The notes under the pieces: generated by a model | What the model was told of the DNA's origin: nothing | Database searches by the model: none | The model's input: the letters and a program-made list of their open reading frames with translations, nothing else | Assembly (NCBI GenBank): GCA_017466445.1 | Contig: JAFTUC010000018.1 | Span: 1-64,000, forward strand | Direction of reading: 5' to 3' | DNA: 64,000 bases | Source: Clostridia bacterium | Lineage (GTDB): Bacteria; Bacillota; Clostridia; Oscillospirales; CAG-272 | Program-made: the position numbers and the translations under genes | Part shown: in pieces, positions 18,369 through 28,012 of the stretch | Position numbering within the stretch: position 1 is the first letter of the stretch | How the letters are laid out: each line of letters begins with the position of its first letter

Positions 18369-19610
18369 ATGGATCTGACGTATATAAAAAAAATAGGCTC
18401 TTACGTGCTGGTCACGCTTCTTGCGCTTGCGCTTATCGCGAGCCTTGTGTACCATTCGTTCAGAAAGCTCACAAGCGACCTTGAGCTTACGTTCTTAACT
18501 CTCGAGACACATCTTAATACGGTCGAGATGTCCGCCTTTATGCTGACGTCAGAAAAAGCTCTTGAATATCCTCAGTATACAAACGGTATGGTCATCGATC
18601 ATCCGATGGGAGACAGATCGCTCGTCTCTGTCGGTGATACTGTTGCCGGGGTCTATTCGGATTCTGTGGACAAGTCGCTTGTCGTTCGTCTTGACGATGC
18701 GAGGAGGAGACTTGAATTTTATGAGGCGGTCGCACTCTGCGTAGCGAGACAGAGCGTTGACAGTATCAGCGAAAAAATAAGGAAATGCGAAAAGAGCATT
18801 TCCGAAACGGACGATCTCGGCCGTCTCGCCGAGCTTCGCTCGGAGCTGAAGGTCCTTCTTTCGGCACATTCGGCAAAGATGGATGCATCCGTGGGATATA
18901 CCGAGCTTATTAAGGAATGTCAAAGCGAGATCTCGTCTCTTAACGCTGAGCTCGGGATCGCGAAAAAGAAATTCACGTCCGATCTTAACGGAGGGTATTT
19001 CTCCTCGTGCGACGGATATGAGGGGATTGTCTCGTCCGGTGAGCTTGAAAGTGCGGATTTTTCTCTTCTGAGAGATCTTGTAAACGGTAAGCTCGATCCG
19101 AAAAGCACCGATAAAAGCATTGGTAAGCTCGTTGATATGAACACCTGGAAGCTTGTCTGCCTTACCGATAAGCAGTCCTCACTCAGACTTTTTGACGGAA
19201 CCAAGGTGAACGTCACGCTCGGAAATTCGGGGAGCGTTTATAAGCTTACCGTCGAGAGAGTCATTGCCGAGAGAAACAGCGACGATGCGGTGATCATTCT
19301 TTCGTGCGGACAAATGATAAGCTGCGACGATTACGCCCATTTTCAGAACGTTTTTGTAGAGCTTGAATCGAAAGAGGGCTATAAGATCCCCATCGATGCC
19401 GTGAGATATGAAAACGGTATAGCGGGTGTCTTCGTTCTGAGGGGAAGTAAGGTAATATACCGCCGCATCGAGATAGTCGGAGGCGGCGACGGATACGTTA
19501 TAGCTTCCGCAAATCTTAAAAATGACGGTAGCGGAATATCACCGCTGAACAGATACGACAGGGTGATCGTGCGCGGACACGATCTTTATGACGGAAAGGT
19601 CATAGTTTGA
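18369..19610 (+). CDS. HlyD-like membrane-anchored protein of the division cluster
   Basis: A 413-residue protein with one N-terminal TM segment (about residues 12-30), a coiled-coil stretch (about 110-200) and a C-terminal beta-rich part, the layout of HlyD/membrane-fusion adaptor proteins. Similar genes sit directly before ylmE/sepF in many Clostridia; the function is not established. No paired ABC transporter is nearby, so a role in envelope assembly or division rather than export is inferred. ATG 18369 is preferred; a GTG nine bases upstream is possible. Confidence 0.65.
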   Translation: MDLTYIKKIGSYVLVTLLALALIASLVYHSFRKLTSDLELTFLTLETHLNTVEMSAFMLTSEKALEYPQYTNGMVIDHPMGDRSLVSVGDTVAGVYSDSVDKSLVVRLDDARRRLEFYEAVALCVARQSVDSISEKIRKCEKSISETDDLGRLAELRSELKVLLSAHSAKMDASVGYTELIKECQSEISSLNAELGIAKKKFTSDLNGGYFSSCDGYEGIVSSGELESADFSLLRDLVNGKLDPKSTDKSIGKLVDMNTWKLVCLTDKQSSLRLFDGTKVNVTLGNSGSVYKLTVERVIAERNSDDAVIILSCGQMISCDDYAHFQNVFVELESKEGYKIPIDAVRYENGIAGVFVLRGSKVIYRRIEIVGGGDGYVIASANLKNDGSGISPLNRYDRVIVRGHDLYDGKVIV

Positions 19611-19642
19611 GTATCTGAATTTTTGGCAGAGGTCCTTATATT

Positions 19643-20359
19643 ATGACAGAGGAATACAGAAAATCTCTTGAGGCGAATTTTGCTCTTCTCAGGGAAAATA
19701 TAAAAAAATATGCAGACAGACCCGAAAGCGTGAGGATCGTTGCGGCGACCAAGACGGTGGACATTGAGGCTATAAACTACGCGGCGGAAAATCTCGGGCT
19801 TACCGATATCGGAGAAAACCGAGTGCAGGAGCTTCTTTCCAAGTACGAGCTTCTCGATAAGGAACGTCTTACCCTTCACTTTATCGGGCATCTTCAGAAA
19901 AACAAGGTAAAATATATCGTCGGAAAGGTCGCACTCATACATTCGCTCGATTCGTATGAGCTTGCGCTTGAAATAGAAAAGCAGTCGGCAAAGCTCGGTA
20001 TCGTTACCGACGTTCTCGTCGAAGTAAATATAGGCTCCGAGGAAAACAAGAGCGGAGCAGATGTCTCCGAGGTGCGTGAGATAGTTGAAAGGACATCTGC
20101 ACTTGAGCACGTAAGAGTTATGGGACTTATGACGGTCGGTCCGAGGTGCGATAGCTTTGATGAATACTGTGAGTACTTCTCCGAAACGCGAAGACTTTTT
20201 GATTCTCTCTTTCCCGGTGCCAAAGAGGAAGGAAAGATACTTTCAATGGGAATGTCCGACTCCTACTGCGCGGCAATAAGCTGCGGCGCAAACGCGATAA
20301 GACCGGGTCAATGCCTTTTCGGAGCGAGATATTATCCGCAAAAGGAAGAAAATAATTGA
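19643..20359 (+). CDS. ylmE: YggS/YlmE pyridoxal phosphate homeostasis protein
   Basis: A 238-residue PLP-binding protein of the alanine-racemase-like fold; Lys37 in VAATKTVD is the PLP lysine. IGENRVQELL, HFIGHLQKNK and the C-terminal LSMGMSDSYCAAI are family signatures. It buffers PLP and amino-acid metabolism rather than catalysing a known reaction. Its place before sepF is the conserved Firmicutes order. Confidence 0.93.
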   Translation: MTEEYRKSLEANFALLRENIKKYADRPESVRIVAATKTVDIEAINYAAENLGLTDIGENRVQELLSKYELLDKERLTLHFIGHLQKNKVKYIVGKVALIHSLDSYELALEIEKQSAKLGIVTDVLVEVNIGSEENKSGADVSEVREIVERTSALEHVRVMGLMTVGPRCDSFDEYCEYFSETRRLFDSLFPGAKEEGKILSMGMSDSYCAAISCGANAIRPGQCLFGARYYPQKEENN

Positions 20360-20434
20360 TATTTTAACGTGAAAGCACGGATTAAAATATAAAATCAGCA
20401 ATAAATAAAATTTTATTTTTTGGAGGGTCACATT

Positions 20435-20929
20435 ATGGGATTCAAAAACGTTATAGGAAAGATTTTCTCTCCTGAGGATGAGGAAGATATGCAGGGATAT
20501 TCTTCTGCCGAGATAGCAGAGGATACCGAGCCCGAATATCAGGCTGAAAGCACAGCTGCTTCGTCTTATACCGAGCCCGCAAACGCTCCTAAGCGTGAAA
20601 GTGCGGCAAAGGCACCCGACGCGGCATTCGAGCTTAAGGTCGTAAAGCCCGAGAATTTTGCATCTGTAGGACAGATCGCAGACCATCTCATCAACCGCAG
20701 AACGGTGGTTCTCAACCTCGAGTCCACGTCCAAGGATACCGCGAGAAGAATAATCGATTTTCTTAACGGTGTTGCCTATACGCTCGACGGACAGATAAAG
20801 GCGGTTGCAAACAATACCTACGTTATTACTCCGAGCCACGTCGATATTTCGGGCGAGTCTCTTACCGAGAGCAAGCCTGCGGCATCCGTAACTCAGGCGG
20901 CTGACGATTCCGGCTTCGGCGGATTTTAA
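20435..20929 (+). CDS. sepF: Cell division protein SepF
   Basis: A 164-residue cytoplasmic FtsZ partner that anchors and bundles FtsZ at the septum. A short amphipathic start (MGFKNVIGKIF, membrane-binding) is followed by an acidic linker and the conserved globular domain with VVLNLESTSKDTARRIIDFL and a glycine-containing GVAYTLDGQIK strand. Start chosen seven bases after GGAGGG. The C-terminal 20 residues are a low-complexity tail. Confidence 0.93.
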   Translation: MGFKNVIGKIFSPEDEEDMQGYSSAEIAEDTEPEYQAESTAASSYTEPANAPKRESAAKAPDAAFELKVVKPENFASVGQIADHLINRRTVVLNLESTSKDTARRIIDFLNGVAYTLDGQIKAVANNTYVITPSHVDISGESLTESKPAASVTQAADDSGFGGF

Positions 20930-20955
20930 AAACTGAAACGTAAAAACGGAGCTGT

Positions 20956-21246
20956 TTGATCTTGAAATACCTTGCTTATTTTATCGTTTATTTTTCGTAC
21001 GGTCTTTTGTCCGTGCTTCAGTTTCTTATGCTTATGCGCGCTGTTATGTCGTGGTTCGTGCAGGACGAAAGATCGCGTATAACTATGTTTCTGTACTACG
21101 CTACCGAGCCGGTGATAATGCCTATCAGATGGATCATGCGTAAAATGGGTATGGATACCGATTCTATGCTCATTGACATCCCGTTCATGGTCGCTGTGCT
21201 TGTGATCTTCTTAGTACAGCTCCTGCTTCCCACTGTCAATATCTGA
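20956..21246 (+). CDS. yggT: YggT-family membrane protein
   Basis: A 96-residue protein with two hydrophobic segments and the family motif between them (AVMSWFVQ, then TEPVIMPIRWIM). YggT proteins are linked to division-site membrane and osmotic function, but the biochemical role is unknown. It initiates at TTG; codons 20956 and 20962 are both plausible relative to the CGGAG Shine-Dalgarno sequence. Confidence 0.85.
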   Translation: MILKYLAYFIVYFSYGLLSVLQFLMLMRAVMSWFVQDERSRITMFLYYATEPVIMPIRWIMRKMGMDTDSMLIDIPFMVAVLVIFLVQLLLPTVNI

Positions 21247-21254
21247 GCAGAGCT

Positions 21255-22019
21255 ATGGATGAAGCGAAGCTTTTTGAAGCCAAAATAAGCGATATGCTGG
21301 AGAAGGCGCGCAAAGGCCGCCTTTCTGTCGGTAATTTTATGACTCCCGAGCAGTGCGAGCGCGCAAGAGCCTTCCTTGAAAGGGAAAGACCTGACGTGGA
21401 ATACGGATTTTTCGGCGGATATCCCGATGCCGAGCGTATGCTCCTTGCGTTTCTCCCCGATTATATGGATCTGTCTTCGCTCGATACCGAGCTTCTTTTC
21501 AGGGCGCTTCTGATAAGACCGCTCGGGTACTCTGCGCCCGATCACAGAGCCTATCTCGGAGCGCTGATGAATCTGTCTGTAAAAAGAGAGACTGTCGGAG
21601 ATATTCTCGTTACCGAGCAGGGTGCGATCGTTTTCTGCACTCCCGTGCTTGCCTCGATGCTCACAGGGGTATCCTGCCCACTTGAAAGAGTGGGTCGCGA
21701 AAGGGTGTCGGTTGAGGTCGCAGACAGATCGCTTTATGAAAATTATGAGCGACAGTATGAGACACTGAGTGTCATAATGGCATCTCTGAGACTCGACTGT
21801 GCCGTCGCATCTCTTTCAGATATGTCCAGATCTCTCGCGAAGGAGAGGATCATCAGAGGGGATGTCCTTCTTAATCACGCCGAAAAGCTGTCTCCCGATG
21901 CGGAAATATCGTCAGGCGATATCATTTCCGTGCGCGGGATCGGGAAATTTGTCATAAGAGAGGTCTGCGGCGAAACGAGAAGCGGCAGACTCAGAGTCGA
22001 GGTCAGACGCTACGTTTGA
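21255..22019 (+). CDS. ylmH: YlmH, S4-domain RNA-binding protein
   Basis: A 254-residue protein. The N-terminal part has the YlmH signature (VGNFMTPEQCERA, GGYPDAERMLL) and the C-terminal roughly 70 residues form an S4 RNA-binding domain (LDCAVASLSDMSRSLAKERI, GDVLLNH). YlmH binds the ribosome/tRNA and has been implicated in rescue of stalled ribosomes; its position in the division cluster is conserved in Firmicutes. Confidence 0.9.
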   Translation: MDEAKLFEAKISDMLEKARKGRLSVGNFMTPEQCERARAFLERERPDVEYGFFGGYPDAERMLLAFLPDYMDLSSLDTELLFRALLIRPLGYSAPDHRAYLGALMNLSVKRETVGDILVTEQGAIVFCTPVLASMLTGVSCPLERVGRERVSVEVADRSLYENYERQYETLSVIMASLRLDCAVASLSDMSRSLAKERIIRGDVLLNHAEKLSPDAEISSGDIISVRGIGKFVIREVCGETRSGRLRVEVRRYV

Positions 22020-22066
22020 GGTCTTAAAAAGGACCTATTTTAAAGAATAAAGGGAGGGTGAGCGCC

Positions 22067-22762
22067 GTGCTTGGGCCTTACGAACTTCAAAACAATAAAT
22101 TCTCCAAAGCGCTTAAGGGCTACAGCACCGCAGAGGTGGACGAGCATATTGCCTTCATTATCGCGAAATATACCGAGCTTTATAACGCCTATAACGAGCT
22201 TGAGAGAAAGCAGAAAAAAACAGAGGCTGAGCTCGGCGTCTGCCGTAAAAACGAGGAGGCAGCCACGCAGGCACTCGTAAATGCCAAGGCACACGCGCAA
22301 AAGCTCGTGGATGATGCTGAAAGACGCTCGGAGGAGATACTTGCCTCGGCAAAGGAAGAGACCGATAAGATACTTATCGAGTTCAAGAAAAAGATAAAAT
22401 CAGAAAAGGATGCTCTTCGCATACTTCACGCAAGAGTTGCTGATTTCAGAGATACCATATACAGTCAGTATCATCAGCATATAGAGCTGCTTGAATCCAT
22501 ATCTCCCGAGCTTGAGCCCGAGGACGATTGGAGCCTTGAGGATAACGAGTACGTCACGATCGCGCTTCATCAGATCCAGCTCGACGTCGCAAAGGCGGAG
22601 AGCGAGCACGAATCAAGGACGTCGGGAAGCAGCAGAGAAAACGCGGGCGGGCGAATAAGTGACGAGATGCTCGAAAAGCTCGTTACCGAGAGGGACAGCT
22701 TCAGCGGACTCGGAAATGCGGCGCTCGGATACGACGTTGATTCCGATCTCATAAACAGATAA
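22067..22762 (+). CDS. divIVA: DivIVA-domain protein
   Basis: About 231 residues, mostly coiled coil. The N-terminal membrane-binding DivIVA segment (NNKFSKALKGYSTAEVDEHI) is followed by long heptad-rich helices (AKAHAQKLVDDAERRSEEIL). It marks negative membrane curvature at septa and poles and, in spore formers, guides septation. GTG 22067 is preferred because it lies eight bases after AGGGAGG; the GTG at 22058 overlaps the Shine-Dalgarno sequence. The C-terminal third is poorly conserved. Confidence 0.88.
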   Translation: MLGPYELQNNKFSKALKGYSTAEVDEHIAFIIAKYTELYNAYNELERKQKKTEAELGVCRKNEEAATQALVNAKAHAQKLVDDAERRSEEILASAKEETDKILIEFKKKIKSEKDALRILHARVADFRDTIYSQYHQHIELLESISPELEPEDDWSLEDNEYVTIALHQIQLDVAKAESEHESRTSGSSRENAGGRISDEMLEKLVTERDSFSGLGNAALGYDVDSDLINR

Positions 22763-22860
22763 TTTATAACAGTGGATATTCGGGACGCATGCTCCCGTTT
22801 AAATATAAAACAGGTATAGTAACAGAACAAAACAATACATCAAAGGAGTTTCCTACTAAA

Positions 22861-25656
22861 ATGGCAAAGGATTACACAAGTACACTTAATCTTCCGCAGA
22901 CTAATTTTTCAATGCGGGCAAATCTTCCTCAAAGAGAGCCGGAGACTATAAAATATTGGGATGAGATCGGTCTTTACGATCTTATCAAGGAAAACGGAGC
23001 GGACAAGCCGCTTTTCGAGCTTCACGACGGACCTCCCTTCTCGAACGGAAGCCTTCATATGGGACACGCGCTCAATAAGATACTTAAGGATTTTATAAAT
23101 AAGTCTAAGGTTATGGGCGGATACCGTATTTCCTTCATTCCCGGCTGGGATAACCACGGAATGCCTATTGAGAGCGCTATAATCAAAAAGAGCAAGCTCG
23201 ACAGAAAGAAGATGTCGATTCCCGAATTCAGAAACGCGTGCCACGATTTTGCACAGGATTTCGTTGATCTTCAGAAAAATCAGTTCATCCGCCTGGGCGT
23301 TATTGCCGATTGGGATAATCCTTACCTCACTATGGATCCTTCCTTTGAGGAGAGAGAGGTGAAGGTATTCGGCGAGATGTTCCGTAAAGGATATATATAT
23401 AAGGGACTTAAGCCCGTATATTGGTGTCCTCACGATGAGACTGCCCTCGCAGAGGCTGAGATCGAATATCAGACCGATAAGTGCACCTCTATCTACGTTA
23501 AGTTCAGAGTTACCGACGGACTCGGTAAGCTCGACCTCGCAAGACTCGATAAGACCTATTTCATAATCTGGACGACTACCCCCTGGACTCTTCCCGGAAA
23601 CCTCGCTATCTCGGTAAATCCGGATGAGATCTACGTTGTTGTAAGAAACAACGAGAAGGATGAGGACTACATCGTAGCAAAGGCGCTTCTTGAAAAGACT
23701 ATGAAGGACGGCGGCGTAAGCGATTACAGCGTGGTTTCCGAGATCAAGGGCTGCGAGCTTGAGCTTATGAAGGCAAAGCACCCCTTCCTTGAAAGAGAAA
23801 GCGTTCTCCTTCTTGCCGATTACGTTACTATGGATAGCGGAACGGGATGCGTTCATACCGCTCCCGGATTCGGTGCGGATGACTATATCACATGCAAGAA
23901 GTATGATATGGATATCATCGTTCCGGTCGATGACAGAGGCTATCAGACCGCAGACGCAGGCAAGTTCGCCGGAATGTATTATGAGGAATCCAATAAGGCG
24001 ATACTCGATGATATGACCGAGAGCGGAGCACTCTTCGCTTCCGAGGTTATCGAGCACGAGTATCCGCACTGCTGGAGATGTAAGCACCCGATAATCTTCA
24101 GAGCAACTCCCCAGTGGTTCTGCTCTGTCGATGCCTTCAAGAAGGAGGCTGAAAAGGCGTGCGAGGACGTTGAGTGGATCCCCGCGTGGGGTGGAGACCG
24201 TATCACTCAGATGGTACGCGAGCGTGCCGATTGGTGTATCTCCCGTCAGCGTCATTGGGGACTTCCCATTCCCGTATTCTACTGCGAGGATTGCGGAAAG
24301 GCTATCTGCAACGAGGAGACTATAAGCTCTGTAGCGGCAAGATTCGGTGAAAAAGGCTCGAATAGCTGGTACGAGGATGATGTGACCGCACTTCTCCCCG
24401 AAAATTACGTATGCCCCTTCTGCGGATCTAAGCATTTTATCAAGGAGACCAATACCCTTGACGGTTGGTTTGATTCGGGATCGAGCCACTTTGCCGTTCT
24501 TGAAAATGATAAAGACGGAAGATGGCCCGCTGATCTCTACCTTGAAGGCGCGGATCAGTACAGAGGATGGTTCCAGTCCTCCCTCCTTACTGCAGTAGCG
24601 GCAGGCGGACAGGGCGCACCGTTCAAATCTGTCCTTACTCACGGATGGACGGTTGACGGTGAGGGTAAGGCGATGCATAAGTCGCTCGGAAATACGATAG
24701 CTCCCGACGAGATCGTAAAGAAGTACGGCGCAGAGCTTATACGTCTCTGGGTCGCATCGAGCGATTACAGAGTAGACGTTCGTGTTTCTGATAATATCTT
24801 CAAGCAGCTTTCCGAGACTTACCGTAAGATAAGAAATACCGCAAGGATCCTTATGGCAAACCTTAACGGATTCGAGCCCGACAGAGACCTTCTTCCCATA
24901 GAAAAGCTTCAGGATATAGATAAGTGGGCGCTCTCCCGTATGAACGCACTCGCAAAGGCGGCAAGAGAGGCTTACGACGCTTATGAGTTCCATATCATTT
25001 ATCACGGCGTAAATAACTTCTGCACCACCGATATGTCTAAGCTCTATGTCGATATCACTAAGGACAGAGTTTATACCGAAAAGGCTGATAGCGAGGCGCG
25101 CCGCTCCGCACAGACCGCTATGTGGTATATCCTTTCCGCACTCACGAGACTTATTGCTCCGCTCATCTCCTTTACAGCAGAAGAGATCTGGAGAGAAATG
25201 CCTCACCTTTCGAGCGATAAGAAGGAAAGCGTATTCCTCAGCGATATGCCCGCTTATAACGATGAGTGGAATTTCCCCGAGCTTGAGGAAAAGTGGAATA
25301 AGCTTTTTGATCTCCGTGACGACGTTATGAAGGCGCTTGAGATAGCACGCGCAAATAAGCTTATCGGAAAGTCGCTCGATGCAAAGATCACTCTCTTCCT
25401 TTCGCCTGAGACCCGTGATTTCGTTGCATCCTTTGGCGAGCTTCTTACTACCGTATTTATCGTTTCCGACGTTGTTATCACAGATACAAGCGCTCCCGAG
25501 GGTGCGTTCACCGAGACCGATAGCGGTATCGCTATACTCGTTGAGCAGGCAGAGGGCGAGAAGTGCGACCGCTGCTGGATGTACACGAAAGAGGCGATCG
25601 GTGACGGAGAAGGCAGACTTTGCCCCCGTTGCAAGCGCATAATCGACACGTTATGA
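22861..25656 (+). CDS. ileS: Isoleucyl-tRNA synthetase
   Basis: Charges tRNA-Ile; class I synthetase of 931 residues. HIGH motif as HMGH (66-69), GWDNHGMPIE, the CP1 editing domain (TTTPWTLPGN), KMSKS as KAMHKSLGN near residue 603, and the C-terminal zinc-binding CDRC...CPRC. ATG 22861 is chosen because the family begins here; AAAGGAG lies a rather long 12 bases upstream. No T-box leader is visible in the 98-base gap after divIVA, which is unusual for a clostridial ileS. Confidence 0.97.
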   Translation: MAKDYTSTLNLPQTNFSMRANLPQREPETIKYWDEIGLYDLIKENGADKPLFELHDGPPFSNGSLHMGHALNKILKDFINKSKVMGGYRISFIPGWDNHGMPIESAIIKKSKLDRKKMSIPEFRNACHDFAQDFVDLQKNQFIRLGVIADWDNPYLTMDPSFEEREVKVFGEMFRKGYIYKGLKPVYWCPHDETALAEAEIEYQTDKCTSIYVKFRVTDGLGKLDLARLDKTYFIIWTTTPWTLPGNLAISVNPDEIYVVVRNNEKDEDYIVAKALLEKTMKDGGVSDYSVVSEIKGCELELMKAKHPFLERESVLLLADYVTMDSGTGCVHTAPGFGADDYITCKKYDMDIIVPVDDRGYQTADAGKFAGMYYEESNKAILDDMTESGALFASEVIEHEYPHCWRCKHPIIFRATPQWFCSVDAFKKEAEKACEDVEWIPAWGGDRITQMVRERADWCISRQRHWGLPIPVFYCEDCGKAICNEETISSVAARFGEKGSNSWYEDDVTALLPENYVCPFCGSKHFIKETNTLDGWFDSGSSHFAVLENDKDGRWPADLYLEGADQYRGWFQSSLLTAVAAGGQGAPFKSVLTHGWTVDGEGKAMHKSLGNTIAPDEIVKKYGAELIRLWVASSDYRVDVRVSDNIFKQLSETYRKIRNTARILMANLNGFEPDRDLLPIEKLQDIDKWALSRMNALAKAAREAYDAYEFHIIYHGVNNFCTTDMSKLYVDITKDRVYTEKADSEARRSAQTAMWYILSALTRLIAPLISFTAEEIWREMPHLSSDKKESVFLSDMPAYNDEWNFPELEEKWNKLFDLRDDVMKALEIARANKLIGKSLDAKITLFLSPETRDFVASFGELLTTVFIVSDVVITDTSAPEGAFTETDSGIAILVEQAEGEKCDRCWMYTKEAIGDGEGRLCPRCKRIIDTL

Positions 25657-26216
25657 TGCTGATCGTATATTTCTTGATAATCGCGGGCACTGTGTTTGTC
25701 GATCAGATAACGAAGTACGCGATTCTTACAAATATGGCGGAGGGACAGTCGATCCCGATCATCAAAAACGTTCTTCATATAACCTACGTCACAAACGACG
25801 GAGCGGCTATGGGAATGATGGATAATTCAAGATGGGTATTTATGACCGTCTCGGTTATCGCGATCATCGGGATCACGGTCTGGATCTGTCTCTCGTATAA
25901 GAAGATGACAAAGCTTTCGGGTATCGCGTTTTCGCTGATAATCGGAGGCGGAATCGGAAATATGATAGACAGGACCTTCAACGGGGAGGTCTTCGGAGAG
26001 GGCGTCGTGGTCGATTTTATCGATTTCTGCGCATTCCCCGATCTCTGGAAATGGATATTCAATATTGCGGATTCGTGTGTTTGCATCGGAGTTGCACTCG
26101 TTGTTGTTGATATCATAATCGAAGAGGTCGCAAGATATAAAAGGTCAAAGGCGGAAAAGGCGTCCGAAGGAAAGCCTTTCGAGGATGCCTCGACCGGAAA
26201 AACAGAGGAAGATTAA
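25653..26216 (+). CDS. lspA: Lipoprotein signal peptidase (signal peptidase II)
   Basis: Cleaves the signal peptide of diacylglyceryl-modified prolipoproteins. Four TM segments; the two catalytic aspartates are in GGIGNMIDR and FNIADSCVCIG. 187 residues with a charged C-terminal tail. Its ATG overlaps the ileS stop (ATGA), so it is translationally coupled. Substrates in this window would include the lipoproteins at 9212, 12001 and 55799. Confidence 0.95.
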   Translation: MMLIVYFLIIAGTVFVDQITKYAILTNMAEGQSIPIIKNVLHITYVTNDGAAMGMMDNSRWVFMTVSVIAIIGITVWICLSYKKMTKLSGIAFSLIIGGGIGNMIDRTFNGEVFGEGVVVDFIDFCAFPDLWKWIFNIADSCVCIGVALVVVDIIIEEVARYKRSKAEKASEGKPFEDASTGKTEED

Positions 26217-27137
26217 ATGACTCATATACCGACAGAAGAAGAGATCGGTTTGAGACTCGATGCTTTTGTGGCGGGACGCGAAGAACTTACGCGTTCCGCC
26301 ATTCAAAAACTTATAGAGAAGGGAAACGTTCGTGTGAACGACCTTCCCTCTAAAAAGAGCTACCGTATCGAAGCCTCGGATGTAATCGAGATCGAGTTGC
26401 CTGAGCCCGAGGAGATCTCGGTCACAGCAGAAGATATCGCGCTTGATATCGTTTACGAGGATAGCGATCTTATAGTCGTCAATAAGCCGAAGGGAATGGT
26501 AGTTCATCCTGCACCCGGGAATTATAGCGGAACGCTTGTAAATGCGCTTATGTTTCACTGCAAGGATTCGCTTTCGGGTATAAACGGTGAGATACGTCCG
26601 GGAATCGTTCATAGGATCGATAAGGATACCAGCGGTCTTCTTGTCATTGCCAAAAATGACGCTGCTCATAACTCGCTCGCATATCAGATAAAGGAGCATT
26701 CCTGCGAAAGAACGTACGAGGCGATAGTTGTGGGAAATATAAAGGAAGATGAAGGGACTGTGGATGCTCCGATAGCGAGACATCCTACCGACCGTAAAAA
26801 AATGGCTATTGTCGCGGGAGGACGATCTGCGCGTACCCATTGGCAGGTCATAAACAGATATGAGGGCTATACTCATCTTCGCTTGAGACTTGAGACAGGC
26901 AGGACTCATCAGATAAGAGTGCATATGGCGTCGATAGGTCATCCCGTGTTTTGCGACGGCGTGTACGGAGGTCTTCACACGAAGACAGAGATTTTGAACG
27001 CGTCTAAAATAAACGGACAATGCCTTCACGCTCGCACACTTGGGTTTGCGCATCCGAAAAGCGGAGAAAGAATGGTGTTCGAGAGCGAGCTTCCCGAATA
27101 TTTTTCAGCGCTTCTCGGTAAGCTGATCCTTAAATAA
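26217..27137 (+). CDS. rluD: RluD-family 23S rRNA pseudouridine synthase
   Basis: 306 residues. N-terminal S4 RNA-binding domain (LTRSAIQKLIEKGNVRVND) and RluA-type catalytic domain; the catalytic Asp is in HRIDKDTSGL near residue 138. It likely makes pseudouridines in helix 69 of 23S rRNA. It starts directly after the lspA stop, the usual ileS-lspA-rluD order in Firmicutes. Confidence 0.93.
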   Translation: MTHIPTEEEIGLRLDAFVAGREELTRSAIQKLIEKGNVRVNDLPSKKSYRIEASDVIEIELPEPEEISVTAEDIALDIVYEDSDLIVVNKPKGMVVHPAPGNYSGTLVNALMFHCKDSLSGINGEIRPGIVHRIDKDTSGLLVIAKNDAAHNSLAYQIKEHSCERTYEAIVVGNIKEDEGTVDAPIARHPTDRKKMAIVAGGRSARTHWQVINRYEGYTHLRLRLETGRTHQIRVHMASIGHPVFCDGVYGGLHTKTEILNASKINGQCLHARTLGFAHPKSGERMVFESELPEYFSALLGKLILK

Positions 27138-27161
27138 CAGACCAAAGGACATAATAATATA

Positions 27162-27944
27162 ATGAAGATAACCGATATTCACGCACATTACGATGATGCG
27201 AGATATGAAGGTAAGGAAAGAGAATTTCTCGCGGAGCTTTTTTCAAAGGACGTAGAAACGGTCATAGGCGCGGCGGTAAGCACAGATAATAGCCGTACTC
27301 AGATATCTCTTGCCGAAAAATTCGATAGATTTTACGCTTCGGTCGGCATCCATCCCGAAAATGCAAAAAATGTCGAAGATATCCAAAAAAATATAAAAGA
27401 ACTGAGAACGCTTCTCGATCATCCGAAGGTCGTTGCCATCGGAGAGATCGGACTCGATTATTACTGGGAGGACTATCCCGACCGAGAAACGCAGAAGGCA
27501 TATTTCAGAGCCCAGATAGAGCTTGCTCTTAAAAACGGTCTGCCGATAGTCGTTCACGACAGAGAAGCGCACGGAGACTGTCTTGAAATCGTAAGAGAGT
27601 ATAAGGGCGTGCGCGGGGTGTTCCACAGCTTTAGCGGAAGCGCAGAGATGGCAAGGGAGCTTGTCGAGCTCGGGTTGTATATATCCTTTTCGGGAGTCGT
27701 TACCTTTAAAAACGCGCGCAAAACGGTCGAGGCGGCTGAGATAGTGCCTATCGACAGGATACTTACCGAGACCGATGCGCCCTATCTTACGCCACACCCG
27801 TTCAGAGGACAGCGTAACAGCTCGCAGTACGTTTCATATATCGTCGAAAAGCTTGCCGAGATCAAGGGAGTATCTCCCGATGAAATGGCAGAGATCGTTG
27901 CCAAAAACGCCGAAAGGCTCTTTAAAATACCGAGAAAATATTGA
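27162..27944 (+). CDS. tatD: TatD-family metal-dependent DNase
   Basis: A 260-residue TIM-barrel hydrolase. Metal ligands are visible in DIHAHYDD, GEIGLDYYW, VVHDREAHGD, GVFHSFSG and TETDAPYL. The family has 3'-5' exonuclease activity and may act in DNA or RNA quality control. Last gene of the ileS unit. Confidence 0.92.
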   Translation: MKITDIHAHYDDARYEGKEREFLAELFSKDVETVIGAAVSTDNSRTQISLAEKFDRFYASVGIHPENAKNVEDIQKNIKELRTLLDHPKVVAIGEIGLDYYWEDYPDRETQKAYFRAQIELALKNGLPIVVHDREAHGDCLEIVREYKGVRGVFHSFSGSAEMARELVELGLYISFSGVVTFKNARKTVEAAEIVPIDRILTETDAPYLTPHPFRGQRNSSQYVSYIVEKLAEIKGVSPDEMAEIVAKNAERLFKIPRKY

Positions 27945-27946
27945 TA

Positions 27947-27975
27947 TTGACAACTTTCGACAAAAATGTTATAAT
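27947..27975 (+). promoter_or_regulatory. Promoter of the GyrB-like gene
   Basis: TTGACA, 17 bases, TATAAT with an extended TG, about 38 bases before the start codon. Confidence 0.85.
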
Positions 27976-28012
27976 TATAAGGATGTAAATTTAGGCTAAA
28001 GGAGAAAGACAC

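Noticed and set aside
22909..25206. Long minus-strand open frame opposite ileS
   Set aside because: It is a compositional shadow of ileS: no ribosome-binding site and no recognisable protein features. Similar shadows opposite other GC-rich genes were also dropped.
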